Assembly (NCBI RefSeq): GCF_011059145.1
Contig: NZ_JAALLT010000004.1
Location: 483,715-547,714, forward strand
From: Halalkalibaculum roseum
GTDB taxonomy: Bacteria; Bacteroidota; Rhodothermia; Balneolales; Balneolaceae
Reading direction: 5' to 3'
DNA: 64,000 nucleotides
The position numbers were made by a program, and so were the translations under genes. The notes below the pieces were generated by a model. The model made no database searches. It saw nothing but the letters and a program-made list of their open reading frames with translations, and was not told the DNA's origin. Shown one piece after another: positions 18,299-26,389 of this stretch. The first letter of the stretch is position 1. Each line of letters opens with the position of its first letter.

Positions 18299-18347
18299 CC
18301 CAGAAGAAGCCTGACAGGTTTTAGAAACCTGTCAGGCTTCTTCTGGG
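18299..18347. repeat. Perfect 23-bp hairpin at the 3' ends of the SnoaL gene and the RAYT gene
   Basis: Two perfectly complementary 23-base arms around a TAG loop, with core GCCTGACAGG on the left and CCTGTCAGGC on the right. It begins one base after the SnoaL stop codon and its right arm contains the last four codons and stop of the RAYT transposase. It can serve as a two-way terminator, and with 18967-19009 it brackets the transposase gene. Confidence 0.85.
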
Positions 18348-18928
18348 TATTGATCAAAATCTTCAAGCATTTCTACGTGAGCTGCCCTAAACTTCTCAAT
18401 ACCATCAAATAACTGCAGCACTTTATTTTTATTTAGGAATGATTCACCTTCTCGGAAATAGAAATGATAAGATGAATATGGATATCCCTCGATATTAGAT
18501 ACAAATCGATGCTTTACAGGGTTTTGATGAATATAAATAACAAGTCGACGAAAATAGCTATCGGTGCTGACCTCCTTTCTCCTGAATGGTCTTTGAAATA
18601 GACTGCCAACCCGATCTTCTTGTTTATTGATCGATAGCGTGTAGGAATTAAAAAAGTTACTTAAATGCCTGGATGGAGATCGTAATTTATTGGAGTTCAA
18701 ATCCACCTTTTGGAATAACTCTTCTTGAAGCTCTTCAGATCTAACACTGACCAACATGTGGAAATGATTTTTCATCAAACAGTATGCGTAAGTATCTAAT
18801 ACATGATAGCAATGATGAATATACCTGTTAATGAAGTAGTCGTAATTTCTTTCCTGATGGAATAATTTTTCACGGTTATTACCGCGATTGTAGATATGGT
18901 AATATTTATGCGGTTCAAGCTTTATCAA
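18332..18928 (-). CDS. REP-associated tyrosine transposase (RAYT, Y1_Tnp)
   Basis: A 198-residue HUH nuclease of the Y1 transposase family. RAYT hallmarks are YHIYNRGNNR near residue 10, the HUH motif in MKNHFHML near residue 53, FQRPFRRKEV, and YIHQNPVKHRF followed by YPYSSYHFY near the C-terminus. RAYTs cut single-stranded DNA at REP hairpins and are thought to spread them. The start is a TTG at 18928 with AGGAGA eight bases upstream. The gene is bracketed by perfect hairpins with the same CCTGACAGG/CCTGTCAGG core, and its last codons are encoded by one hairpin arm. Confidence 0.9.
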   Translation of the reverse strand: MIKLEPHKYYHIYNRGNNREKLFHQERNYDYFINRYIHHCYHVLDTYAYCLMKNHFHMLVSVRSEELQEELFQKVDLNSNKLRSPSRHLSNFFNSYTLSINKQEDRVGSLFQRPFRRKEVSTDSYFRRLVIYIHQNPVKHRFVSNIEGYPYSSYHFYFREGESFLNKNKVLQLFDGIEKFRAAHVEMLEDFDQYPEEA

Positions 18929-18966
18929 TGTCTCTCTCCTGAATTTTTATCCTACTTCTACCCTCC

Positions 18967-19009
18967 CCCCCAACCCTGACAGGCTTGCGAAGCCTGTCAG
19001 GGTTGGGGG
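18967..19009. repeat. Perfect 20-bp hairpin upstream of the RAYT gene
   Basis: Two perfect 20-base arms around a GCG loop. The left arm is CCCCCAACCCTGACAGGCTT and the right arm its exact complement. The core CCTGACAGG...CCTGTCAGG matches the hairpin at 18299-18347. It lies 38 bases before the RAYT start and 5 bases after the stop of the TPR gene, where it probably also ends that transcript. Confidence 0.85.
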
Positions 19010-19014
19010 TACCT

Positions 19015-20484
19015 TTACCTAGTAGCCATGCCCATGGCTTTTTCTTTTCCTAGCAGCGAAAGCCTCCGTTTTGGCGTCCTCTCCAGTTGTCTTTCGTATG
19101 CTTCCACTGCTTCTCCATAGTTTTCCATCTCGAGCAGTACATCACCCAACAGCTCAAGGGAAGGTTTTACGATGGTTGGCGGACCAAAATCCACGGGCAA
19201 TTCCAGTTCAGCTGCTACGGTCTCCCTGAGTAACTTAAGGCCCTCCTGGGGGTTTCCCTCTTCAATCAGCAGCAGACTTTTAATCTGATCAGCCTGAATA
19301 TCCCGCTCGGCACTCTGAGGCAGCTTAAGTATCTTGTTTAGGTTTTCACGAGCTGTGGATTCTTTATCTCTCATCAGAGCAGCCAGAGCCGAGGTGTAAA
19401 AGTAGTTGAGGCTTCCTTGAGTATCGGTATCATATTTAGCTGTCCAAGTATCCGCGCCGGACCAGTTCTCGGAGTCAACAATTTGGTGTCCCCTCATCAC
19501 GGCAAAATGCCACATTTCCCCGGAGCTTGCATCTTCGGCAATTCTCTCACTACAGGTATTCAGAACCTGTTTTGCCTTATCGGTTGCTCCTTCCTGAAGA
19601 TACCCGTACTGCAGCCACCAGGGATAATGCCCGCAGACTGAGGTTTGTTCATTTAGTTCCTTCTGGCGATCGGTCTGCACATTCCGGGCCACGATATTGG
19701 CATCCACAACATCATCCCACATCCCCAGTGCCAGAAAGATATGTGATGTCATATGCTGCGCATGAGCTGCCGCAGGTGCTATTTTAGAATAGGCTCTCGC
19801 CATTGGCAATCCCAGTGGAGCATGTATAGGGTCATCGAAAGAGTGTATCAGATAGTGAGCCGCGCCGGGATGCTGCTGATTTTCATTCCATACTTTAAAA
19901 AGCTGCGCTGCAGCCTGCATGTAAGTTTTGTAATCCCTTCCTTCGTGTGCTGTGCCCAAAATGGAAAGACCGTAGAATGCCGTTACTTCATGATCATTAG
20001 GATACTTTTCATGAAGTTCTTTCATTGCCTGACGGTACAGATCATCACGCTCTTCTTTGCTTTTGCCTTCTGACTGAGGAGTATTACCGTAAAGCACCTC
20101 CAGTGTCATCAGATAATCTTTCTCTCTTTGTGTAGGAGCCTTGGACTGGCGCTCAGCTACACTACCGCCTAGCTCTTTCAATACCTGCATGGCAGCTTCC
20201 CGGTCTTGTTGCATCCAAATGGGATGATTGTGCGTTTTCGCCTCACCGTAATAAGCCATGGCAAAGTCAGGATCTATCTCTCTAGCTCTTTTAAATGCCC
20301 GGGCGGCATCTGAATATTCAAAATTATGCAAAAACTTAACTCCTTCCATAAAATCAGCCTGGGCTTCTGTCGCTCCTGAATTGAGGAAGTCAATTTTACC
20401 AAGTTGTTTTTCTTGAGCGTGTACATCAGCACTCAAAAACAATATTATAATCAACGAAAGTGCAGTGCTTAGATAGGAATTCAT
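19015..20484 (-). CDS. Exported tetratricopeptide-repeat protein
   Basis: A 489-residue protein with a signal peptide ending in ADVHAQEK and TPR-type helical repeats. The clearest repeat pairs are near residue 45 (FLHNFEYSDAARAFKRAREIDPDFAMAYYG) and at the C-terminus (ENYGEAVEAYERQLERTPKRRLSLLGKEKA). A central part with HPGAAHYLIHSFDDP and AQHMTSHIFLALGMWDD is typical of a family of secreted TPR proteins of unknown function in Bacteroidota and related phyla. It probably acts as a periplasmic or surface scaffold. Confidence 0.8.
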   Translation of the reverse strand: MNSYLSTALSLIIILFLSADVHAQEKQLGKIDFLNSGATEAQADFMEGVKFLHNFEYSDAARAFKRAREIDPDFAMAYYGEAKTHNHPIWMQQDREAAMQVLKELGGSVAERQSKAPTQREKDYLMTLEVLYGNTPQSEGKSKEERDDLYRQAMKELHEKYPNDHEVTAFYGLSILGTAHEGRDYKTYMQAAAQLFKVWNENQQHPGAAHYLIHSFDDPIHAPLGLPMARAYSKIAPAAAHAQHMTSHIFLALGMWDDVVDANIVARNVQTDRQKELNEQTSVCGHYPWWLQYGYLQEGATDKAKQVLNTCSERIAEDASSGEMWHFAVMRGHQIVDSENWSGADTWTAKYDTDTQGSLNYFYTSALAALMRDKESTARENLNKILKLPQSAERDIQADQIKSLLLIEEGNPQEGLKLLRETVAAELELPVDFGPPTIVKPSLELLGDVLLEMENYGEAVEAYERQLERTPKRRLSLLGKEKAMGMATR

Positions 20485-20551
20485 GGCAATGAAATTTTAG
20501 TTACGGTCTAATAGGTAGATATACAAAATTGGAGGATGAAATAATAACACC

Positions 20552-20618
20552 TAATAACTTTTCCAAAGTTATTAAATTCCCTGTTCATGTAACTGTTATT
20601 TGATAACTTCTGAAAAGT
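20552..20618. other. Two AT-rich inverted repeats between the amidohydrolase and TPR genes
   Basis: A perfect 10-base inverted repeat, TAATAACTTT, loop TCC, AAAGTTATTA, at 20552-20574, followed by a smaller one, AACTT, five bases, AAGTT, at 20604-20618. They lie between the stop of the amidohydrolase and the promoter region of the TPR gene. They could be a terminator or an operator; there is no T-run that would decide it. Confidence 0.4.
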
Positions 20619-20628
20619 TGGAGCTTAC

Positions 20629-22065
20629 TTATTTAGGTATTTCTACAACCTTTTTTAACACCCCTTTAATCATGGTATGAGTGATGCTACGCATTTTTGA
20701 AATATCTTCCGAGGGATCATCATCCAGTATAATAAGATTAGCCAGTTTACCCGCTTCCAGGGTTCCAAAATCATTTCCCCGTTCCATGGCTTCCGCACCG
20801 TTGCGAGTGGCCATCACAATGAGGTCTTCGGCTGGTATACCCGCTTCCTGCATAAATTCCATCTCCTCATAAATCGAAGGTCCGTGCAGGGTTCCCGGAT
20901 TTCCGGCATCCGTACCCACAATGATAGGTATGCCTGCTTCATAAACTCTCAATAGATTTTGCATTGCTACCTCACTCACCCGATCAGTTTCGATATCAAA
21001 ATCTTGGATCCGCTCCAGAAATGCATCGCTAAAACGCGAATGATCCTCAAACTGCGAAGAATTGTTCACCAGCTCAAGTGTTTTGGAATCCACACAGCTA
21101 TTGGGATCATCAACCGGCAGGGGCTCAATACCGGCCGCCGCCCGGTAAGCCATCATATAACCGCTTGAAACAATCAGGGTTGGGTTGTAATAGGTACCTT
21201 GCTGCTTAGCTAGATCCAAGAAATTTTGATCCACCGCAACGTCACTTACACTGTGAACCAGCAGCTTTGCACCTGCCTCAACAGCAGCTGTAGCTTGTTC
21301 TAAAGTAGTTGCATGTACAATCAACTTATTATCTTGCCTTTCGGTCTCTTCTGCAACAGCCCTTACACGATCCATATACTCATCATTATCGGCATCCAGC
21401 TGCCACAGCTTGATGCCCGTCGATCCAAGTGCCGATAGGTACTGGACGGTTTTGATACCCGCTTCGGCGCTCTCTAAGGGAACGAGTACTTTGTCAGAAG
21501 GCAAGTCAAAAGGGGCACCCGAAACCGGGGTGATAAGAGGACCTGCAGCGGCAACATGCGGAGCGTTCGGATTCTGCTCGGCTGACTCTTGGAAATCTAC
21601 AGACCAAGACATCCCCCCGACATCATACACCCCCGTTATACCGGAGCAAAGATAGGAGTTATAGTAGCGTTCCGGGTGCTGCTTCTGATATGCCGCTACT
21701 TCCGAATATGGGTAGGTATCCGTAATATCCATCGCGTCGGGACGACTGTCAAAGAACCCGGTCTGAAAAAAGTGAACATGTCCGTCAATAAGTCCCGGTG
21801 TAATATACTTGCCCGTTACATCGATAATGTCAGCACCCGCAGGATTTGGACAGTCGCCCTCTTCACCTACGCATTCAATACGGCCGTCACGAATAAGTAT
21901 TACACCATGCTCAATAATAGCCTTCCCCGTCCCATCAATTATATCAGCCCCGGTTAGAATCTGAATATTTCTAGTTGAAGTTTCCTCAGTACATGATGTT
22001 GTATATGCAAGTACAACGAATAACATGATAAAGGTGAAAAAATGCCGATTATTGGGTAATGTCAT
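20629..22065 (-). CDS. Amidohydrolase-family lipoprotein
   Basis: A 478-residue protein with a lipoprotein signal (lipobox TTSC) and a metal-dependent amidohydrolase domain of the imidazolonepropionase/prolidase-like group. Metal-site motifs are GLIDGHVHFF (HxH), VHATTLEQATAAVEAG, LLVHSVSD and the late GTDAGNPGTLHGPSIYEEMEFM. The C-terminal EAGKLANLIILDDDPSEDI returns to the composite beta-sandwich. Secreted members of this group hydrolyse dipeptides or cyclic amides, but the substrate is unknown. ATG at 22065 begins the lipoprotein signal; longer in-frame starts add unlikely sequence. Confidence 0.82.
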   Translation of the reverse strand: MTLPNNRHFFTFIMLFVVLAYTTSCTEETSTRNIQILTGADIIDGTGKAIIEHGVILIRDGRIECVGEEGDCPNPAGADIIDVTGKYITPGLIDGHVHFFQTGFFDSRPDAMDITDTYPYSEVAAYQKQHPERYYNSYLCSGITGVYDVGGMSWSVDFQESAEQNPNAPHVAAAGPLITPVSGAPFDLPSDKVLVPLESAEAGIKTVQYLSALGSTGIKLWQLDADNDEYMDRVRAVAEETERQDNKLIVHATTLEQATAAVEAGAKLLVHSVSDVAVDQNFLDLAKQQGTYYNPTLIVSSGYMMAYRAAAGIEPLPVDDPNSCVDSKTLELVNNSSQFEDHSRFSDAFLERIQDFDIETDRVSEVAMQNLLRVYEAGIPIIVGTDAGNPGTLHGPSIYEEMEFMQEAGIPAEDLIVMATRNGAEAMERGNDFGTLEAGKLANLIILDDDPSEDISKMRSITHTMIKGVLKKVVEIPK

Positions 22066-22183
22066 ATTTCGGTATTTGATGGACATGAATATCACGAAAT
22101 ACAAATTTTCCTGTGCTAATCCAATTAGTTCATACATATAAGCGACTAATATGCCAATGATGGCAGCCAGAATATGTACTGTT

Positions 22184-24307
22184 TTATTCTAGATTTTTTT
22201 GTCCGGCCTGCTGCCTGATATAATGTTGAAGTGCAAGCAATTCTTCATCAGTAAGTTGGCTAAAGGCAGGCATCCCCATATCAACCTTAGTCCCCTCTCG
22301 TACAATAAGATCAAATGCAGATTCATCCAGAGGAATGGCTGATGCCCGCAGGTCAGGAGCCATCCCTCCGGAATAAGCAGCCGGACCATGACACTGATCA
22401 CATTTATTATATACGACTGCCCCTTTATTGGCCAGCTTATAGTCTAAAACAAACTCACGGGCGCTGATTGGTTCAGGTACCTTGGGTGGTGGCAAAGAAG
22501 TCATCGCGGCGCTCCCATTTAGAGAAAAGGTAATCAGTCTGCGGGTGTGTTGCCTGTACGCCCATCCCAGTTCGGAAGCAGGAATTCCCCCAAGACCGGC
22601 ATATCCGCCACCCCAGCCGACCAATAATGATATATATTGCCGGCCGTTTATTTTGTAAGTAATGGGTGGAGCAGAAATACCCAAACCTGCATTATACTCC
22701 CAAACGATGTCACCGGTAGCAGCATCATAGGCAAGTAACATCCCGTCAGATCGCCCCTGGAATACCAGATTTCCGGCAGTAGTCAGTGTTCCTGCATTCC
22801 AGAAATGTTCTTGCGGAACTTCCCAGGCCTTCTCCTGTTTGACAGGATCCCAGGCAATAAGAGAGGCAGGATAATCCCCGCGCTCATCTTCATTGATACT
22901 TATATTCACTCCAATACCCCCTTCGAATTCAACCGACTGCCAGTTAGCCAGATCCAGTCCTTCATCTGTAAACTCTGTACCAAGATGCAAAGCCGGTATA
23001 TAAACCAGCCCGGTTTGTTGATTGTATGACATAGCATGCCATGAATGTGCTCCCCAGGGTGATGGCAAAATGAGTGCGGCATTTTCCTCATATCGGGCGC
23101 CCGGCACTTCTACCGGCCGTCCGGTTTCGGTATCTATTTCAGAGGCCCAGGTGGTTTTTGCAAATGGTTCGGCAGAAATCAGTTTGCCTGTCTCCCGGTT
23201 AATCACATAAAAAAATCCGTTTTTGGGAGCATGCAATATGGCCTTTACCTCTTCTCCATCGATCTCCAAATCGGCTAAGACAATATCCATGTTGGAATTG
23301 TAGTCCCATGTTTCTCCGGGTGTTGTTTGATAATGCCAGAGGTATTCACCGGTATCCGGATCAAGTGCTACAATTGAACAGAGAAAGAGGTTATCGCCTC
23401 CCTCCGGACTTCTAATTTTCCTGTTCCAGGGCGAGCCGTTACCGGTGCCGACATACAGCACATCCAAATCGGGATCATAGGTGAAACCGTGCCAGGCATT
23501 GCCACCACCGCCATGTTTCCACCATTCCCCTGTCCAGGTTTCAGCAGCCATCTCCATGGCCTCACTTTCGAAACCATCGGCGGGATTACCGGGAACAATA
23601 TAGAATTTCCATGCTTCCTCACCTGTTTTGGTATCATAAGCCGTTACAAAACCCCGGGAAGGGCCATTTTCTGTTCCCCCGTTGCCAATCAACACCTTGT
23701 CTTTAAATGCTTTAGGAGCTCCCGTAATATAGAGTGCTTTGTCTTCATCAAAAGTTCGAACCGACCAATTGAGCTTTCCCGTTTGAGCATCCAGGGAAAT
23801 CAACCTCCCGTCCCATGTTGCAGCAAATACACTTCCCTTATAAAAGGATAAGCCGCGGTTATGAACCCAGCCCACCTGTCTTTTACCTGCCACATGTTTA
23901 CCTACTTCAGGATTGTATTCCCAAATAAGCTCGCCAGATACCGCATCAACAGCCCTGACAATATTCATGGTACCCGTAAAGTACATGATACCGTTAACAA
24001 CTAGGGGTGTGGATACCAATCCTACATCATTAGGTAAGTCTAAAAACCAGTCTACCTTTAGTTCATTGACGTTTGCTGTGCTAACATCTTCAAGCGGACT
24101 AAAACGCTGTTCATAATGAGTACCTCCATAGGCTAACCATTCAGAAACCAGGTTTTGGTCAGAAAGAGCACGGTCATCAACTACAATACGTTCATCCTTG
24201 TAACGGCAGCTCATAAAAACTACCGAGATTAAAAAAGCTACAATAAACTTATTGAAAATCCATATACCGCTATAACGCCTTTCAGCTTTTTTTAGCTCTC
24301 TAGTCAT
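22184..24307 (-). CDS. PQQ-dependent alcohol dehydrogenase with C-terminal cytochrome c
   Basis: A 707-residue quinohaemoprotein-type lipoprotein. An N-terminal signal ends at a lipobox-like VVFMSC. The eight-bladed PQQ propeller (about 45-600) shows the tryptophan-docking repeats (AVDAVSGELIWEYN, SLDAQTGKLNWSV, AYDTKTGEEAWKF, ALDPDTGEYLWHY, AYDAATGDIVWEYN) and ends in a small cytochrome c domain with CDQCH and a distal Met (GMPAF). Family members oxidise alcohols in the periplasm and pass electrons to the chain. The vicinal Cys pair of classical alcohol dehydrogenases is not present; the matching place reads VGWVHNRGL. ATG at 24307 is preferred over 24331. Confidence 0.87.
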   Translation of the reverse strand: MTRELKKAERRYSGIWIFNKFIVAFLISVVFMSCRYKDERIVVDDRALSDQNLVSEWLAYGGTHYEQRFSPLEDVSTANVNELKVDWFLDLPNDVGLVSTPLVVNGIMYFTGTMNIVRAVDAVSGELIWEYNPEVGKHVAGKRQVGWVHNRGLSFYKGSVFAATWDGRLISLDAQTGKLNWSVRTFDEDKALYITGAPKAFKDKVLIGNGGTENGPSRGFVTAYDTKTGEEAWKFYIVPGNPADGFESEAMEMAAETWTGEWWKHGGGGNAWHGFTYDPDLDVLYVGTGNGSPWNRKIRSPEGGDNLFLCSIVALDPDTGEYLWHYQTTPGETWDYNSNMDIVLADLEIDGEEVKAILHAPKNGFFYVINRETGKLISAEPFAKTTWASEIDTETGRPVEVPGARYEENAALILPSPWGAHSWHAMSYNQQTGLVYIPALHLGTEFTDEGLDLANWQSVEFEGGIGVNISINEDERGDYPASLIAWDPVKQEKAWEVPQEHFWNAGTLTTAGNLVFQGRSDGMLLAYDAATGDIVWEYNAGLGISAPPITYKINGRQYISLLVGWGGGYAGLGGIPASELGWAYRQHTRRLITFSLNGSAAMTSLPPPKVPEPISAREFVLDYKLANKGAVVYNKCDQCHGPAAYSGGMAPDLRASAIPLDESAFDLIVREGTKVDMGMPAFSQLTDEELLALQHYIRQQAGQKNLE

Positions 24308-24552
24308 TCCTTCAATTGACAAACCTCTCATACTACGCACCTTTTTTGAGTTCCCGTTGTGGTGGCTTATAGCAAAATGTCTCAGGTGATATTCAGGTGG
24401 GGGCTCTTTTGACAAAATATCTTACTAAGAAGACCTCTATTTTCCTAATGAATAATTTTCGCAGGTTCGATTCTGAAATGAAATCCTTGGCCTAAACATC
24501 CTGGAAATTTGTAGCTATGCACGGGAATTAGTATCCAATACTAACAGCCGGC

Positions 24553-24564
24553 CTTACCGGTAAG
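24553..24564. other. 12-base perfect palindrome in the pfk upstream region
   Basis: CTTACCGGTAAG lies 124 bases before the phosphofructokinase start, in the divergent region between that gene and the PQQ dehydrogenase. It may be an operator; the evidence is only the symmetry. Confidence 0.3.
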
Positions 24565-24687
24565 AGTAATCGTTAGTAACGGCAGCCTTTTTTAACAGTT
24601 GTTAGTTAACCTGCAGTAGCTATATTAATACTATGCATGATATGCTGATCTATTTTTTTACTCTTCATTAAAAATTTGACTGAATAA

Positions 24688-25893
24688 ATGGCTACAGTTA
24701 AAAAGACTAAAGGAGTTATAGGTATCCTGACCGGTGGAGGAGATGTTCCCGGCTTAAACCCTGCTATTCGAGGGGTAACGATAAGAGCTTTAAGGGAAGG
24801 TTACAAGGTCATCGGTATCCGTCGTGGGTGGGGTGGTGCAATTGACATTATTCGTGACAAGGAATATGATAACAGCAATAATTTTCAGGAGCTAACCGAA
24901 GAGGTCGTTAATAAAGCCGGTCGAACCGGTGGTACTTTTTTACACACTTCCCGAACAAATCCGAGCAAAGTTAAAAAAGACCGGGTGCCCAGTCATCTTA
25001 TGGATACCTACTCAGATGAAATAAACGACTTAACACCTGAAGTGTTAAAAAACCTGGATTTTCTGGGACTCGATTATTTGATACCTATCGGCGGAGATGA
25101 CACCCTAAGTTACGGGGTGCGCCTGAACAGCGAAGGTTTTAAAGTAGTTGCAATTCCAAAAACCATGGATAACGATGTTCCGGGCACCGACTACTGTATC
25201 GGCTTCAGCACCTGTATTACCCGTACTATCCATCTGGCAAACAGTCTCAGAACCTCTGCAGGATCTCATGAGCGTTTTTTGGTCATGGAAGTTTTTGGGC
25301 GCTATGCAGGTTTTACTGCTATGCTTCCAACTATGGCCGGAGCTGCTCAGCGCTGCGTCATTCCTGAATATAAGTTTGATATGGAACACCTTACTGAGCT
25401 TCTGGTTTATGACCGTGAAAAAAACCCAAGCCGTTATTCCATGGTACTGGTATCGGAAGGTGCCATGTTTGAAGGAGGAGAGATGGTCTTTAAAGATGCA
25501 ACAACCGATGCTTATGGTCATAAAAAATTAGGTGGCATTGGTGACCTTGTATCTGAAGAGTTGAAAAGACTCTCACCTAAATTTAACAATGGCAAAAAAA
25601 TTAATACCATTACCCAAAAGCTTGGATATATGGTTAGGGGTGGCGATCCCGATGCCATAGACTCCATAGTACCCATGGCCTATGGCAATCTGGCTCTTGA
25701 TCTTATCTTGAATAATATTCACGGCAGACTGGTGGTACTTAAAAATGGGCGATATGATAATATTCCGGTTGAGATGGTAACAAGCCGTAAAAAATTTGTG
25801 AATGTTGAAAAACACTATAATAGGGAACGCCTGCGCCCATTTTACAAAAGCTTTGAAATGCAGCCTCTTTTTATCATGACTAGCGAAAATTAA
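24688..25893 (+). CDS. 6-phosphofructokinase, PPi-type active site
   Basis: A 401-residue phosphofructokinase of the bacterial fold: GGGDVPGLNPAIRG at the N-terminus, GGDDT at residues 135-139, PKTMDNDVPGTD from residue 157, and MEVFGRYAGF for fructose-6-phosphate binding. In this family ATP enzymes have GGDGS and PGTIDND, whereas pyrophosphate enzymes have Asp and Lys at the two decisive places. Both diagnostic residues here (Asp in GGDD, Lys in PKT) are of the PPi type, so the reversible PPi-dependent reaction of glycolysis and gluconeogenesis is likely. A VOC gene follows after 19 bases. Confidence 0.88.
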   Translation: MATVKKTKGVIGILTGGGDVPGLNPAIRGVTIRALREGYKVIGIRRGWGGAIDIIRDKEYDNSNNFQELTEEVVNKAGRTGGTFLHTSRTNPSKVKKDRVPSHLMDTYSDEINDLTPEVLKNLDFLGLDYLIPIGGDDTLSYGVRLNSEGFKVVAIPKTMDNDVPGTDYCIGFSTCITRTIHLANSLRTSAGSHERFLVMEVFGRYAGFTAMLPTMAGAAQRCVIPEYKFDMEHLTELLVYDREKNPSRYSMVLVSEGAMFEGGEMVFKDATTDAYGHKKLGGIGDLVSEELKRLSPKFNNGKKINTITQKLGYMVRGGDPDAIDSIVPMAYGNLALDLILNNIHGRLVVLKNGRYDNIPVEMVTSRKKFVNVEKHYNRERLRPFYKSFEMQPLFIMTSEN

Positions 25894-25912
25894 GTTCAAA
25901 CAACCAATTGTT

Positions 25913-26296
25913 ATGCCGAAACTGACTTTCGATCATTACACGATCAAAGTAAAAGACCTGGAAACCAGCGCAGCATTTTATAAAAACGTTTTGGGTTTGG
26001 ATGAAATTGAAAATAGAACAGGAAAGCCTTATATCAGATGGTTTTCCATCGGTAAGAGTACAGAGTTGCATATCGTAGAGGGAGATAACCGTGGTATACA
26101 TACCAATGTTGGCGTGCACCTGGCAATGAAACTGGATGATTTTGACGGATTTATCTCTCACCTGAAATCAAAAAACATATTGACTCACGATTCCAAAGCT
26201 AGACCGGGAAGCATTACCACCCGAGCCGATGGGGTTCGCCAGGTATATTTTCAGGACCCTGACGGCTACTGGATTGAGGTTAATGAAGCCGACTAA
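25913..26296 (+). CDS. VOC family (glyoxalase I-like) protein
   Basis: A 127-residue VOC domain with FDHYTIKVKDLETSAAFYKNVLGL at the start, ELHIVEG in the middle and YFQDPDGYWIEVNEAD at the end. His near residue 8, the Glu of ELHIVEG-type strands and the final IEV Glu can form the metal site of glyoxalase I or a dioxygenase. It is 19 bases behind the phosphofructokinase gene and likely co-transcribed; detoxifying methylglyoxal from glycolysis would fit that position, but this is inference. Confidence 0.82.
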   Translation: MPKLTFDHYTIKVKDLETSAAFYKNVLGLDEIENRTGKPYIRWFSIGKSTELHIVEGDNRGIHTNVGVHLAMKLDDFDGFISHLKSKNILTHDSKARPGSITTRADGVRQVYFQDPDGYWIEVNEAD

Positions 26297-26322
26297 TTCG
26301 GACAAATGATATTTATGAACCA

Positions 26323-26356
26323 AACCCTCCAAGGGTCGAATGACCCTTGGAGGGTT
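26323..26356. terminator. Convergent-gene hairpin of the ACCCTCCAAGGGT family
   Basis: A perfect 15-base stem (AACCCTCCAAGGGTC and its complement) with loop GAAT between two convergent genes. Each arm is itself a small hairpin (ACCCT-CCA-AGGGT). It probably ends transcription from both sides. The 13-mer ACCCTCCAAGGGT recurs at 39736-39748 and 47074-47086. Confidence 0.7.
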
Positions 26357-26389
26357 GATGAGAGAGTTGATTGTAATCAAACTAGCTGA

